A stretch of 64,000 bases of DNA from an uncultured Peptoniphilus sp. (GTDB lineage: Bacteria; Bacillota; Clostridia; Tissierellales; Peptoniphilaceae), in assembly GCF_943913915.1 (NCBI RefSeq), contig NZ_CALUAA010000002.1, positions 105,510 through 169,509 on the forward strand. The letters are read 5' to 3'. The stretch's first letter is position 1, and every line of letters starts with the position of its first letter. Both the position numbers and the translations under genes were made by a program. The notes beneath the pieces are model-generated. The model searched no databases. It was given only the letters and a program-made list of their open reading frames with translations, and was not told where the DNA came from. Positions 24,757 to 32,802 of the stretch are shown here, one piece after another.

Positions 24757-26901
24757 ATGCACGATATTTCTTTCACTCAAAACCGCGAATTATCATGGTT
24801 GCTCTTTAATGAGCGCGTCTTGGAAGAAGCTCAGGACGGGCGAGTTCCCCTTCTGGAGCGTTTAAAATTTCTATCGATATTCGATTCCAATCTCGACGAA
24901 TTTTTCATGGTGCGGGTAGGATCATTAACGGATCTTTCCATGCTCAATAAGCGCGTCATCGACAATAAATCCGAAATGGATCAGGACGAGCAGTTGGACG
25001 CCATTATGGAGCGGGTCAAGGTTTTATACCAGAAAAAAGATTACGTCTTTAAGGATCTTAGAGATCAGTGTCGATCCAAGGGTTTTTATGCCGTGGAAAA
25101 CGAGGAATTGACGGAACACGAGGAAAGAATCTTAAGAGCCTATTTTGAAAACACCGTAAGTCCCTATTTAAGTTATCAAATCGTCGACTTAACCCATCCC
25201 TTTCCCCGCATTCCCAATTTGGGCATCGTCATCGTCTACCGTTTAAAGAAAAAAGGATCGGATGAAGCTGATTCCATCGGAATTATCCAGATGCCTCCGA
25301 ATTTAAAGCGAGCCATTCGATTGGATAAAAATAAATACATCCTCTTGGAAAAAGTGATCGAAAAATACGGCGCCGTCCTCTTCGAATCCTACCATGTGGA
25401 AGAGACCTATACCATGAGCCTGACCCGCAATGCGGACATCGCTTGGGACGACGAAGATTACGAATTTGCAGAAGATTACCGCTCCCATATGAAAAAGATG
25501 CTGAAAAAGAGAAAGCGTCTTATGCCCGTGCGTCTGGAGCTCGATCGCCTGCCGCCGAAAGATGTGCTGGACTCCCTTTTAAAGAACTTATCACTGGATC
25601 CGAGCCGGGTATTCGTTACCTCGAGTCCGGTGCGTCTCGGCTATCTCTTCGATATCGTGGAAGAACTTGCGCCTCTTATGGGGCCTGATAGTGTGGATGC
25701 GCCCTTTGAACCGACACCCGGTCGGGATGTGGATGAGCATCTCTCTATGATCGAGCAGATCGAGAAAAAAGATATTCTCCTCTCCTATCCCTACGAATCC
25801 ATGGATCCTATTATCCGCCTATTGGACGAGGCGGCCAAAGATCCCTCTGTCGTCTCCATTAAGATCACCCTTTATAGAATCGCTAAAAATTCCAAGGTGG
25901 CGGAGAAATTGATTGAGGCGGCGGAAAACGGGAAGGACGTTATCGTCCTTATGGAACTTCGCGCCCGTTTCGACGAGGAGAACAATATTCTGTGGTCCTC
26001 TAATTTAGAGAGCGCCGGCTGCCGGGTTATCTATGGATTCAACAAATTCAAGTGCCACTCCAAGGTACTTCTTATCACCCGCGTCGTCGATTCAAAGCCC
26101 GTCTACACCGCACAGATCGCCACAGGCAATTACAATGAAAAGACGGCGAAACTTTACACGGACTTCGCCCTTATGACCGCTCACCAGGGCATCGGGCGGG
26201 ATGTGAATCGTCTCTTCGATAATTTCCTCATCGGCGAGTTAAACGGAAGCTATGATCACCTGTGGGTGAGTCCGAAAAGTTTGCCCGAAGGGGTAGAGGC
26301 GGCAATCGACGAGGAAATCGAAAAGGTTAAAAACGGCGAAGAAGGCTATGTTCGCCTCAAGATGAACTCCATTTCCGACAGAATAATGATCGATAAACTC
26401 TCCGAAGCATCTAACGCCGGTGTAAAGGTGGAGATGCTTGTGCGGGGTATTACCTGTATCTTGCCGAAGATCCCGGAACGAACGGAAAATATTTCGATCT
26501 ATTCGGTTGTGGGGCGCTTTTTGGAGCATCACAGGGTCTATCAATTCGGAAGAGGGGAAGAGGCGAAGGTGTATATTTCCTCGGCGGATTTTATGACGAG
26601 AAATCTGAGAAAACGGGTAGAAGTGGCCTGTCCCGTCCTCGATCCTGCGGTGAAAAATAGAGTATTGGACTTTATGGATACTATGTTTAAAGACGATGTA
26701 AAACGGCGGGAACTCCTTCCCTCAAAGCGTTATGTCCCCGTGGAGAACAAAGAAAACTTCGTCGCCCAGGATTATCTCATTAAAGAAGCCGAAGAATTTA
26801 GTAAGAAAGAGCGAAGGGAAGATAAGGTCGTAGCGATAAAAAGTGAAAGAAAAAAGCCGGAGAGCTTTATATCCAGGCTTATTAAAAAAATATTTCATTA
26901 A
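24757..26901 (+). CDS. ppk1: Polyphosphate kinase 1
   Basis: 714 residues, full Ppk1 length: N-domain beginning NRELSWLLFNERVLEEA, head domain, and two phospholipase D-like C domains with the catalytic histidine region KFKCHSKVLLIT and the ATGNYNEKTAKLYTD block. Ppk1 makes polyphosphate from ATP reversibly through a phosphohistidine. The C-terminus is lysine-rich. It is coupled to ppx and ends at a clear terminator. Confidence 0.96.
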   Translation: MHDISFTQNRELSWLLFNERVLEEAQDGRVPLLERLKFLSIFDSNLDEFFMVRVGSLTDLSMLNKRVIDNKSEMDQDEQLDAIMERVKVLYQKKDYVFKDLRDQCRSKGFYAVENEELTEHEERILRAYFENTVSPYLSYQIVDLTHPFPRIPNLGIVIVYRLKKKGSDEADSIGIIQMPPNLKRAIRLDKNKYILLEKVIEKYGAVLFESYHVEETYTMSLTRNADIAWDDEDYEFAEDYRSHMKKMLKKRKRLMPVRLELDRLPPKDVLDSLLKNLSLDPSRVFVTSSPVRLGYLFDIVEELAPLMGPDSVDAPFEPTPGRDVDEHLSMIEQIEKKDILLSYPYESMDPIIRLLDEAAKDPSVVSIKITLYRIAKNSKVAEKLIEAAENGKDVIVLMELRARFDEENNILWSSNLESAGCRVIYGFNKFKCHSKVLLITRVVDSKPVYTAQIATGNYNEKTAKLYTDFALMTAHQGIGRDVNRLFDNFLIGELNGSYDHLWVSPKSLPEGVEAAIDEEIEKVKNGEEGYVRLKMNSISDRIMIDKLSEASNAGVKVEMLVRGITCILPKIPERTENISIYSVVGRFLEHHRVYQFGRGEEAKVYISSADFMTRNLRKRVEVACPVLDPAVKNRVLDFMDTMFKDDVKRRELLPSKRYVPVENKENFVAQDYLIKEAEEFSKKERREDKVVAIKSERKKPESFISRLIKKIFH

Positions 26902-26908
26902 GATAAAT

Positions 26909-26937
26909 CTCGACAGGGCAACCTGTCGATTTTTTAT
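26909..26937 (+). terminator. Terminator of ppx-ppk
   Basis: CGACAGG/CCTGTCG with GCAA tetraloop and a following T-run. Confidence 0.9.
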
Positions 26938-26988
26938 TTTCCGGGCAAATGATTTTACACATTAAAGGGATCGCGTTATAAAATTTGA

Positions 26989-26994
26989 TATAAT
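26989..26994 (+). promoter_or_regulatory. -10 element before ogt
   Basis: TATAAT at 26989-26994 lies 23 bp before the ogt start; the -35 at 17 bp is poor (AGGGAT). Confidence 0.45.
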
Positions 26995-27017
26995 GAGCAC
27001 TAAAGAGGAGGCGAAGG

Positions 27018-27494
27018 ATGAAAAATCAGAATAAATTTTACTCAACGATTATTCATACGCCTCTGGGGCTTATGAAAATAGAGGCCGATGAATGCTGCCT
27101 TCTTTCCGTAGACTTTACAGAGGATGAGATTGGCGGTCCTGAAAATAATGTAAGCAAAGAGGGTGCCCGTGTTATTGCATCATACTTTAAGGGCGAAAAA
27201 CCGGCGATGGATTTACCCATAGCGCCTGCTCCGACACCCTTCAGCGCAAAAGTTTACAAGGAGACGAGAAAAATTCCCTATGGAGAAGTGCGAAGCTATT
27301 CAGATATCGCCTGTGACATGGGAAAGCCCGGCGCTTCCCGAGCCGTAGGACAGGCGCTCAATAAAAATCGACACTTAATTCTCGTACCCTGTCACCGTGT
27401 CGTGGCGAAGAGCGGCGGCATCGGAGGTTTTAAGGAAGGGCAGGAGATTAAAAAATATTTATTGCGTTTAGAACGAGAGGGTCACGATGAATGA
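27018..27494 (+). CDS. ogt: Methylated-DNA-protein cysteine methyltransferase (Ogt/AGT)
   Basis: 158 residues. The acceptor motif PCHRVV has Cys125, preceded by the helix-turn-helix region with IPYGEVRSYSDIA and the arginine-finger segment GASRAVGQALNKN. It repairs O6-alkylguanine by irreversible transfer to its own cysteine. The end overlaps the following antiporter gene by 8 bp, so they share a transcript though their functions are unrelated. Confidence 0.95.
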   Translation: MKNQNKFYSTIIHTPLGLMKIEADECCLLSVDFTEDEIGGPENNVSKEGARVIASYFKGEKPAMDLPIAPAPTPFSAKVYKETRKIPYGEVRSYSDIACDMGKPGASRAVGQALNKNRHLILVPCHRVVAKSGGIGGFKEGQEIKKYLLRLEREGHDE

Positions 27495-29103
27495 GATACT
27501 ACTTTTTATAGCTGTCAGCTTTATTTTGGCACTTTTCGCCATTCGCTTTTCCCATCGATACGGGATCCCGTCTCTGCTTCTATTCTTTATCTTGGGAATC
27601 GGCGCGGGATACATTGTCGATTTTCACAATTTCGATTTCATGGAGCACTACGCTTCCTTTGCTCTGTTTATTATCATGTTTTACGGGGGTTACGGTACGA
27701 AGCTCGCCATGGGACTTCCGGTCTTAAAGTCTGCGATTCTGCTCTCATCACTGGGTGTTGTGATCACCGCATTGATTACCGGGCTCTTCGCCCACTACGT
27801 TCTGGGTTTTTCCATGGTAGAATCCATGCTCTTCGGATCGGTGATCGGCTCCACGGATTACGCCTCCGTCTCCTCTGTGTTGCAAAGTAAGAATCTGAAC
27901 CTGAAAAACAATTCCGCCCCCCTTTTAGAGCTTGAGAGCGGTTCAAACGACCCGACGGCCTATACCATGACCATGATCTTTTTAAGCATTCTTCTCGGAT
28001 GGTCCATGTCCATCCCCCTGCTCGTAGTACAGCAAATCGGGCTAGCGCTCCTATTCGGTTACGTTATGACCCAAATCTTTTTCATTATCGTGGAGCGGGT
28101 GAACTTTCAAAAAGAAGGTCTCTTTACGATCTTCGTCTTTACCATGGCCCTCGGTACCTACGCTTTAACCGGCGTCTTAAACGGCAACGGCTACCTGGCG
28201 GTCTATCTCTTCGGGATCTTAATCGGCAACAGAGAATACATGGGCAAGCGGGAAGTGGTCTTTTTCTTCGACGGCCTTACGGAAATCATGCAGATCAGCC
28301 TGTTCTTTTTAATCGGCTTTCTCTCCGACATAACGAAGCTTATACAATGGCTGCCTCTCGGTGTAGGAGTTATGGCCTTTATGCTCTTTGTTGCTCGCCC
28401 CATCGCCGTCTTCGGCGTCATGCCCTTTTTCAAATCCACCTTTAAGCAGAACATTGTGCTCTGCTGGTCGGGTCTCAGAGGAGCGGCAGCCATCGCCTTC
28501 GCCATTATGGTGGTCAATAGCGGCGCTAATCTCGAGGGAGATATATTCCACGCGGTTTTTGCCGTGTGTATCGTCTCCAGTTTAATTCAGGGGTCCCTGC
28601 TTCCATGGGTTGTCAAGAAAACCGATATGCTCGATCCGGACGATACGGTCTTAAAGACCTTTAACTATTATCAGGACCGAAGTCCCATCGGCTTTTTAGA
28701 GACGAAAGTTTTCGACAAAGAACTTATCGGGCTTCCCGTTAAAGATCTCAATCTCACCTTTGATTTTATCGTGGCGAAACTCGTCCGGGACGGAAGGACC
28801 ATCGTGCCTCATGGTGAAACCATACTCGAAAAAGGAGATATAGTGGTCATCGGCGGCAAGAGCCACTTCGACGAAGTAGGCCGCAATCTTCAGGAATTTA
28901 CTATCCGGGAACATCATCCTTGGGCGAGCAAGCGTATTATGGACCTGGATCTGAAGCCTTCGGAACTGATTCTAATGCTTGAGCGGGACAATAATATCCT
29001 CGTGCCCTCCGGCCAAACGGTGGTCTGTGTCGGCGATAAAATCGTCTACACGGAAGATCACCGCGAATTATTCGAGCGCCGCGAGAGGAGAAGAAGGCGC
29101 TAG
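27487..29103 (+). CDS. K+/H+ antiporter, NhaP2/CvrA-like with TrkA-C domain
   Basis: 538 residues. About twelve hydrophobic segments (to roughly 385) form a CPA1-type exchanger. GSVIGSTDYASVSSVL and LELESGSNDPTAYT correspond to the ion-binding helices, and GLRGAAAIAFAI follows. The C-terminal cytosolic part (about 400-530) contains a TrkA-C-like domain with GLPVKDLNL and KGDIVVIGG, which often senses nucleotides or ligands. This matches the NhaP2/CvrA layout of K+/H+ antiporters. The arginine-rich tail is unremarkable. Confidence 0.88.
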   Translation: MNEILLFIAVSFILALFAIRFSHRYGIPSLLLFFILGIGAGYIVDFHNFDFMEHYASFALFIIMFYGGYGTKLAMGLPVLKSAILLSSLGVVITALITGLFAHYVLGFSMVESMLFGSVIGSTDYASVSSVLQSKNLNLKNNSAPLLELESGSNDPTAYTMTMIFLSILLGWSMSIPLLVVQQIGLALLFGYVMTQIFFIIVERVNFQKEGLFTIFVFTMALGTYALTGVLNGNGYLAVYLFGILIGNREYMGKREVVFFFDGLTEIMQISLFFLIGFLSDITKLIQWLPLGVGVMAFMLFVARPIAVFGVMPFFKSTFKQNIVLCWSGLRGAAAIAFAIMVVNSGANLEGDIFHAVFAVCIVSSLIQGSLLPWVVKKTDMLDPDDTVLKTFNYYQDRSPIGFLETKVFDKELIGLPVKDLNLTFDFIVAKLVRDGRTIVPHGETILEKGDIVVIGGKSHFDEVGRNLQEFTIREHHPWASKRIMDLDLKPSELILMLERDNNILVPSGQTVVCVGDKIVYTEDHRELFERRERRRRR

Positions 29104-29147
29104 ATCAGACCGGTGAAAAGAGGATATAAATAACTTGTAAAATTCAG

Positions 29148-29176
29148 TTGACAAAAATCAATATCTTTCCTATAAT
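29148..29176 (+). promoter_or_regulatory. Consensus promoter of tRNA-Thr
   Basis: TTGACA at 29148-29153 and TATAAT at 29171-29176 with a 17-bp spacer: a perfect consensus, 18 bp before the tRNA. Confidence 0.95.
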
Positions 29177-29193
29177 AAGAAAGGTGTTGAGAT

Positions 29194-29269
29194 GCTATCG
29201 TAGCTCAGTCGGTAGAGCACTACATTGGTAATGTAGAGGTCGCAGGTTCAAATCCCGTCGATAGCTCCA
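29194..29269 (+). tRNA. tRNA-Thr (GGU)
   Basis: 76 nt including encoded CCA. Acceptor GCTATCG/CGATAGC, anticodon stem CTACA/TGTAG with loop TTGGTAA (anticodon GGT), T-arm CAGGTTCAAATCCCG. It stands alone between a consensus promoter and a terminator. Confidence 0.96.
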
Positions 29270-29278
29270 AATACAAAG

Positions 29279-29303
29279 GACCGCCTTCGGGCGGTCTTTT
29301 TTT
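29279..29303 (+). terminator. Terminator of tRNA-Thr
   Basis: GACCGCC/GGCGGTC with a TTCG loop and T7. Confidence 0.95.
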
Positions 29304-29456
29304 GTGTGATAATATCCGGTGAAGGAAATAAGAAAAGATATGGATTAAAGACAAGTGGTTGATGAAGATAGCTATCAAGATAGCTTCGGTATGAAAGAAT
29401 CATTTTAACTTTGTATCTGGGTATATAGAGAATAACAACATTTGGAGGTATAAAAA

Positions 29457-29489
29457 ATGATCAGCATAAATCTTATGAAGAAAAGTTAA
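29457..29489 (+). CDS. Leader peptide of the resistance-type ABC-F gene
   Basis: A ten-codon open frame (MISINLMKKS, then TAA) with its own GGAGGT site 9 nt upstream (29443-29448). It ends 36 bp before the ABC-F start. Short leader frames at this place are characteristic of ribosome-protection ABC-F and erm genes, where stalling on the leader opens the main gene. It is too short to be found by length-based callers. The adjoining alternative hairpins support the reading. Confidence 0.7.
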   Translation: MISINLMKKS

Positions 29490-29525
29490 GAGAGGAAAAT
29501 CCTCTCAAAGATAATAGGAGGATTT
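29490..29525 (+). promoter_or_regulatory. Candidate translational attenuator of the ABC-F gene
   Basis: CCTCTC at 29501-29506 can pair upstream with GAGAGG (29490-29495, immediately after the leader stop). Alternatively AAATCCTC (29497-29504) pairs perfectly over 8 bp with GAGGATTT (29518-29525), which contains the main gene's ribosome site. The two states are mutually exclusive, so ribosome occupancy on the leader could decide whether the ABC-F ribosome site is free. There is no T-run, so translational and not transcriptional control is favoured. Confidence 0.6.
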
Positions 29526-31127
29526 ATGATATATATAAACAATTTAAGGAAGACTCTGCCCGATAGACAACTACTTGAAATCGAAAACTTAGCGATTAAT
29601 GAAAACGATCGAGTGGCTCTGATAGGGGAAAATGGAGCAGGAAAGACAACACTATTTCGAATTGTTTTAGGACTCGACAAGGAGTATACGGGGGAAGTTA
29701 ATGTAGAGAGAGAGTTGGAATATTTATTGAATGATGACGATGAGGATAAATACATCCCCAGAGAAATTTACTTTAAGGCGAAATTAAATCTTAAAGATAG
29801 GTACAGCCCCGGAGAGTATAGAAGGCTAAGACTTATGGACCTACTGGCTGATGGATCAAGTTATCTTTTAATGGATGAGCCGACATCTCATTTAGATATC
29901 GAGCAAAAAGAAAAATTAATAGAAAAACTAAAGTCAAGAAAATTCGGATACCTAATAATTTCGCATGATCGCGACTTTATCAATAATACTTGTAATAAAG
30001 TTTTAGAACTATCAGATGATAGAATCGAACAGTATAATGGGAATTACAAGTTTTATCTCGATGAAAGAATAAAAAGACGAAAATTTAAAGAAAAAGAATA
30101 CACGAACTATGTGAAGGAAAAAAGAAGACTTGAGAATCTGGCTATCAGTATTAAAGAACAGTCTTCAAAAGTTAAAACAACACCAAAGAGAATGGGAAAT
30201 TCAGAAGCCAGGCTTCATAAGATGGGTGGACAAGGGAACAAGAAGAAACTGGATAAACAAGTTAAGTCGGTAGAGTCCAGAATAAACCAACTAGAATCAA
30301 AGGAAAAGCCTAGTGAAGAAGTGGAAATAAAGTTATCTGTTCCGGATAATAAGAGAATTCACTCTAAAGTTTTAATGAGAGCTGAAGATCTAAATAAAGC
30401 TTTTCAGAAAAATCTCTTATTTGAGAAATCTGATTTTACAATAGAGAATAATTCCAAAGTGGCGCTTATCGGTGACAATGGAAGTGGAAAGACCACTCTT
30501 TTAAAAATGATTCTGAATAAAGATAATATATGGGTGCATCCAAATCTTAAAATAGGCTATTTTAGCCAAATGGATGATATTTTAGATGAAGACAATAGCG
30601 TATTGGAAAACCTGTTAACTACATCTATCTATGATGAAACCATGACAAGGATTGCAGTCGCAAGATTAGGTTTTAGGAATAATGATGTCCACAAAACAAT
30701 TAAAGTCCTAAGTGATGGTGAAAAAGCGAAAGTGAAATTGGCTAAAATTCTGACTTCTGATTTTAACTACCTTGTTCTTGACGAACCGACAAATTTTCTT
30801 GATATAAGGGCTATTGAGAGTTTAGAAAATCTATTAAAATCCTATGATAGACCTTTAATATTTGTAACTCACGATGAAGAATTTATAAACAATGTAGCAA
30901 ATGCTCTTTTGATAATTAAGGACGAAAAAATCACACCTTTTAAAGGGAGTTTGCAGCAGTATAAGAACAGGAAGAATCAAAAAGATAGGACTTATGATGA
31001 GAATGAGTTCTTACGTAGATTTAAAATATCTTCCATTAATTCAAGACTGGCAATGGATATATCTAAAGAAGAAAGAGAAAAGTTAGAAACAGAGTATAAA
31101 AAACTTCTTACAAAAAAAGATGAATAA
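29526..31127 (+). CDS. ABC-F ribosomal protection protein, antibiotic-resistance type
   Basis: 533 residues, two ABC domains with intact Walker A motifs (GENGAGKTT, GDNGSGKTT). Walker B motifs are LLMDEPTSHLD and LVLDEPTNFLD. The first signature is replaced by SPGEYRRLR and the second is LSDGEKAKV. The long basic linker contains TPKRMGNSEARLHKMGG, typical of the Vga/Lsa/VmlR/CplR resistance group; such proteins displace drugs such as lincosamides, streptogramin A and pleuromutilins from the ribosome. The gene is much AT-richer than its neighbours and sits just downstream of a tRNA, suggesting transfer. The drug spectrum cannot be predicted. Confidence 0.88.
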   Translation: MIYINNLRKTLPDRQLLEIENLAINENDRVALIGENGAGKTTLFRIVLGLDKEYTGEVNVERELEYLLNDDDEDKYIPREIYFKAKLNLKDRYSPGEYRRLRLMDLLADGSSYLLMDEPTSHLDIEQKEKLIEKLKSRKFGYLIISHDRDFINNTCNKVLELSDDRIEQYNGNYKFYLDERIKRRKFKEKEYTNYVKEKRRLENLAISIKEQSSKVKTTPKRMGNSEARLHKMGGQGNKKKLDKQVKSVESRINQLESKEKPSEEVEIKLSVPDNKRIHSKVLMRAEDLNKAFQKNLLFEKSDFTIENNSKVALIGDNGSGKTTLLKMILNKDNIWVHPNLKIGYFSQMDDILDEDNSVLENLLTTSIYDETMTRIAVARLGFRNNDVHKTIKVLSDGEKAKVKLAKILTSDFNYLVLDEPTNFLDIRAIESLENLLKSYDRPLIFVTHDEEFINNVANALLIIKDEKITPFKGSLQQYKNRKNQKDRTYDENEFLRRFKISSINSRLAMDISKEEREKLETEYKKLLTKKDE

Positions 31128-31141
31128 CAATTATTAATAGA

Positions 31142-31172
31142 AGCACCTACTTTTTAGCAGGTGCTCACATTT
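31142..31172 (+). terminator. Terminator of the ABC-F gene
   Basis: AGCACCT/AGGTGCT stem around a 10-nt loop, followed by T-rich sequence after a short CACA interruption; moderate quality. Confidence 0.6.
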
Positions 31173-31339
31173 TTATTTCTTTTTCGCTTGGTGATATTGA
31201 TTTCCGCAGCCTATACCTACGAGCATAGAGCCCATGATCCATGGGTACTCCGTTCGTCCTGTGCGGATCGAGAGGGCGATAGATATTAAAAGCACGACAA
31301 ATGAGAGGATAGTCAGTACAAGCCATAGATTTTTTTCAT
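31173..31339 (-). pseudogene. Small membrane-protein gene frameshifted at an A7 tract
   Basis: A GGAGG site 6 nt before an ATG (31339-31337) opens a frame that stops after eight codons. If the A7 run right after the ATG is read as A8, a 55-residue protein results. It has one strong hydrophobic segment (LWLVLTILSFVVLLISIAL), a second weaker one and a lysine-rich tail, ending at TAA 31173-31175. The well-formed ribosome site and intact remainder suggest a recent or reversible frameshift, or a sequencing error in a homopolymer. The family is not recognised. Confidence 0.55.
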
Positions 31340-31430
31340 TTTGTACCTCCGGTTTATCTTTGTTACATTCACAAATTAGAAAGGGGCAGCATCGAATCGG
31401 TCAACTTCTTTGGTCGATCATTGAAAAACT

Positions 31431-31844
31431 TTACAGTTCCGCCCATTCTTTTTGAAGTTGTTCAAAACGTTCCTTGTTTCCCTCAAATAGTCTACCTGTA
31501 AAAGGAATTTCATAGGAAAGGTTTTTGGTAATGTGGCGGAAATTGATGTATCCTTTTTTGTCCTTTTCATCAAAGGTAAGTTCTTCTACTTCACTTTCGG
31601 GCATGAGGTAAAATTTGCTCTTATCCGATGTGGAAATTTCTTTTTCACAAATCCCCTTGGAATCGAATACGAGGATAAAGGTTCGGTTGGAGTCTAAAGT
31701 ATTGTAGAGAGAGCTTATAAGTAGTTTTAATCCGGATTCAGCTGCATTATTGTGTTTCAGAGCAAGTACATAGTTCTTTCCCTCTCCGAACTGTTCCTCT
31801 ACCATTTTTTGAATCTCTTGTTTATCGTTTGTAAATAAGCCCAT
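31431..31844 (-). CDS. Uncharacterised protein, 137 residues
   Basis: A soluble protein of mixed alpha/beta character with no membrane segment. Its alternating strands (NYVLALKHNN, RTFILVFDSKGI, KGYINFRH, LSYEIPF) ending in an amphipathic helix (NKERFEQLQKEWAE) resemble a PH-like fold, but I cannot assign a family. I chose the second ATG of ATGATG because AGGAGG is 5 nt upstream. It lies 10 bp after the small Xre-type regulator gene and is surely its operon partner, so the regulator may act on it or with it. Confidence 0.75.
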   Translation of the reverse strand: MGLFTNDKQEIQKMVEEQFGEGKNYVLALKHNNAAESGLKLLISSLYNTLDSNRTFILVFDSKGICEKEISTSDKSKFYLMPESEVEELTFDEKDKKGYINFRHITKNLSYEIPFTGRLFEGNKERFEQLQKEWAEL

Positions 31845-31853
31845 CATTACCTC

Positions 31854-32057
31854 CTATTTTAAAATAAAGACATCTGTAAAATCTTTTTCCAACACTCTCG
31901 CAATTTTATAAGCCGTTTCAAGTGTAGGGCTGATAGTGTTGTTTTCATAAGCCATAATGGATCTTCTCTTGAGCCCCACTAGTTTGGCGAGTTGGTGTTG
32001 GGAAAGATTTTTTTCTTTCCGAAATTCTCGAATTCTGTTTTCAATCGTAACGTTCAC
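31854..32057 (-). CDS. Small Xre-family transcriptional regulator
   Basis: 67 residues, essentially only a Cro/CI-type helix-turn-helix (IREFRKEKNLSQHQLAKLVGLKRRSIMAYEN), as in the YozG/stand-alone HTH_3 group. GTG at 32057 is chosen because AGAGG is 6-7 nt upstream; a longer frame from 32087 has no ribosome site. The promoter region contains repeated TGTAC/GTAC-type motifs that could be its own operator. It is co-transcribed with the 137-residue protein. Confidence 0.8.
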   Translation of the reverse strand: MNVTIENRIREFRKEKNLSQHQLAKLVGLKRRSIMAYENNTISPTLETAYKIARVLEKDFTDVFILK

Positions 32058-32100
32058 ACCACACCTCTGTACATTTTTTAGTACCATACATGTTACATTT

Positions 32101-32129
32101 ATAGTACATTAGTCGAACGAACATGTAAA
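32101..32129 (-). promoter_or_regulatory. Promoter of the Xre-type gene pair
   Basis: Minus-strand TTTACA (32129-32124) and TACTAT (32106-32101) with a 17-bp spacer. The -35 abuts the T-run of the upstream terminator. TGTAC and ATGTAACAT motifs around the -10 may be an autoregulatory operator. Confidence 0.6.
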
Positions 32130-32160
32130 GAAAAAGCCAAGTCCTCAGGACTTGGCTTAA
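32130..32160 (-). terminator. Terminator of sppA-RDD unit
   Basis: On the minus strand AAGCCAAGTCC/GGACTTGGCTT with a TGA loop followed by TTTTTCTTT. Confidence 0.9.
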
Positions 32161-32163
32161 GAT

Positions 32164-32802
32164 TTAAATACTGTAATTGTAAAACAAGGTTTTGTCGTCT
32201 CGTTCCATGGCGTAAAGCTCTTCTTTTACCACATAGGTGTCGGCGAGGAGATCGCCGATATTTTGTTTGCGCTCCGTAAAGGCCGTTACCACATAGAGAA
32301 TCATAAAAGTGGTTTGGATTAAGCGAGCGGCGCCTTCTCGAACGAGAACCGTCGTAAAGGAGAGGCGTTCTTCCTCAGAGTGAATCACGCGGAGTCCGCA
32401 TATGATTTTACCCAAGGTTTGACCATTGGTGCAATAGGTGGAGAGGATGAAGTAGAGGTAAAAGGCGATTCCCTTGATCGCCGCGGAAAAGAGCCCTGTG
32501 GGCCATCCGGCGATGGCGATAATAGGGGAGGCGATCATGGAGGAGAAGGCCTTGGCGATAACGAGATCCAGCAAAAAGGCCACGGTGCGAATCCAAAAGC
32601 CTGCCGCCACCACCGAAGAGATCGGGTACTTGCTTCGGCGAGGGAGGGGACGTTCCTTGAACTCGTGGAGCTCTTCGAAGTTTTCAAGTGTGGGTTCTTC
32701 CGGCGTTTCGATAATTTCCTCTTCGACTTCGGGAGCTTCTTTTTTCTTTGAGAAGAAACTCCTCTTTTCTTTTTTAAAGGGGTCGTAGTGGTTTTTCTTC
32801 AT
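32164..32802 (-). CDS. RDD-family membrane protein
   Basis: 212 residues: a charged, acidic cytosolic N-terminus (about 1-65) followed by an RDD domain with about three to four hydrophobic segments (GFWIRTVAFLLDLVIAKAF, then IIAIAGWPTGLFSAAIKGI and IQTTFMILYVVTAFT). Typical RDD features are the Arg/Asp in the first helix and GQTLGKIICGLRV. Its ATG directly follows the sppA stop codon, so the two are translationally coupled. RDD proteins have been linked to ion or small-molecule transport, but no substrate is evident. Confidence 0.85.
   Translation of the reverse strand: MKKNHYDPFKKEKRSFFSKKKEAPEVEEEIIETPEEPTLENFEELHEFKERPLPRRSKYPISSVVAAGFWIRTVAFLLDLVIAKAFSSMIASPIIAIAGWPTGLFSAAIKGIAFYLYFILSTYCTNGQTLGKIICGLRVIHSEEERLSFTTVLVREGAARLIQTTFMILYVVTAFTERKQNIGDLLADTYVVKEELYAMERDDKTLFYNYSI

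Noticed and set aside
31234..31455. A 73-codon rightward open frame
   Set aside because: No ribosome site. It is antisense to the frameshifted small membrane gene, whose signals are far better.
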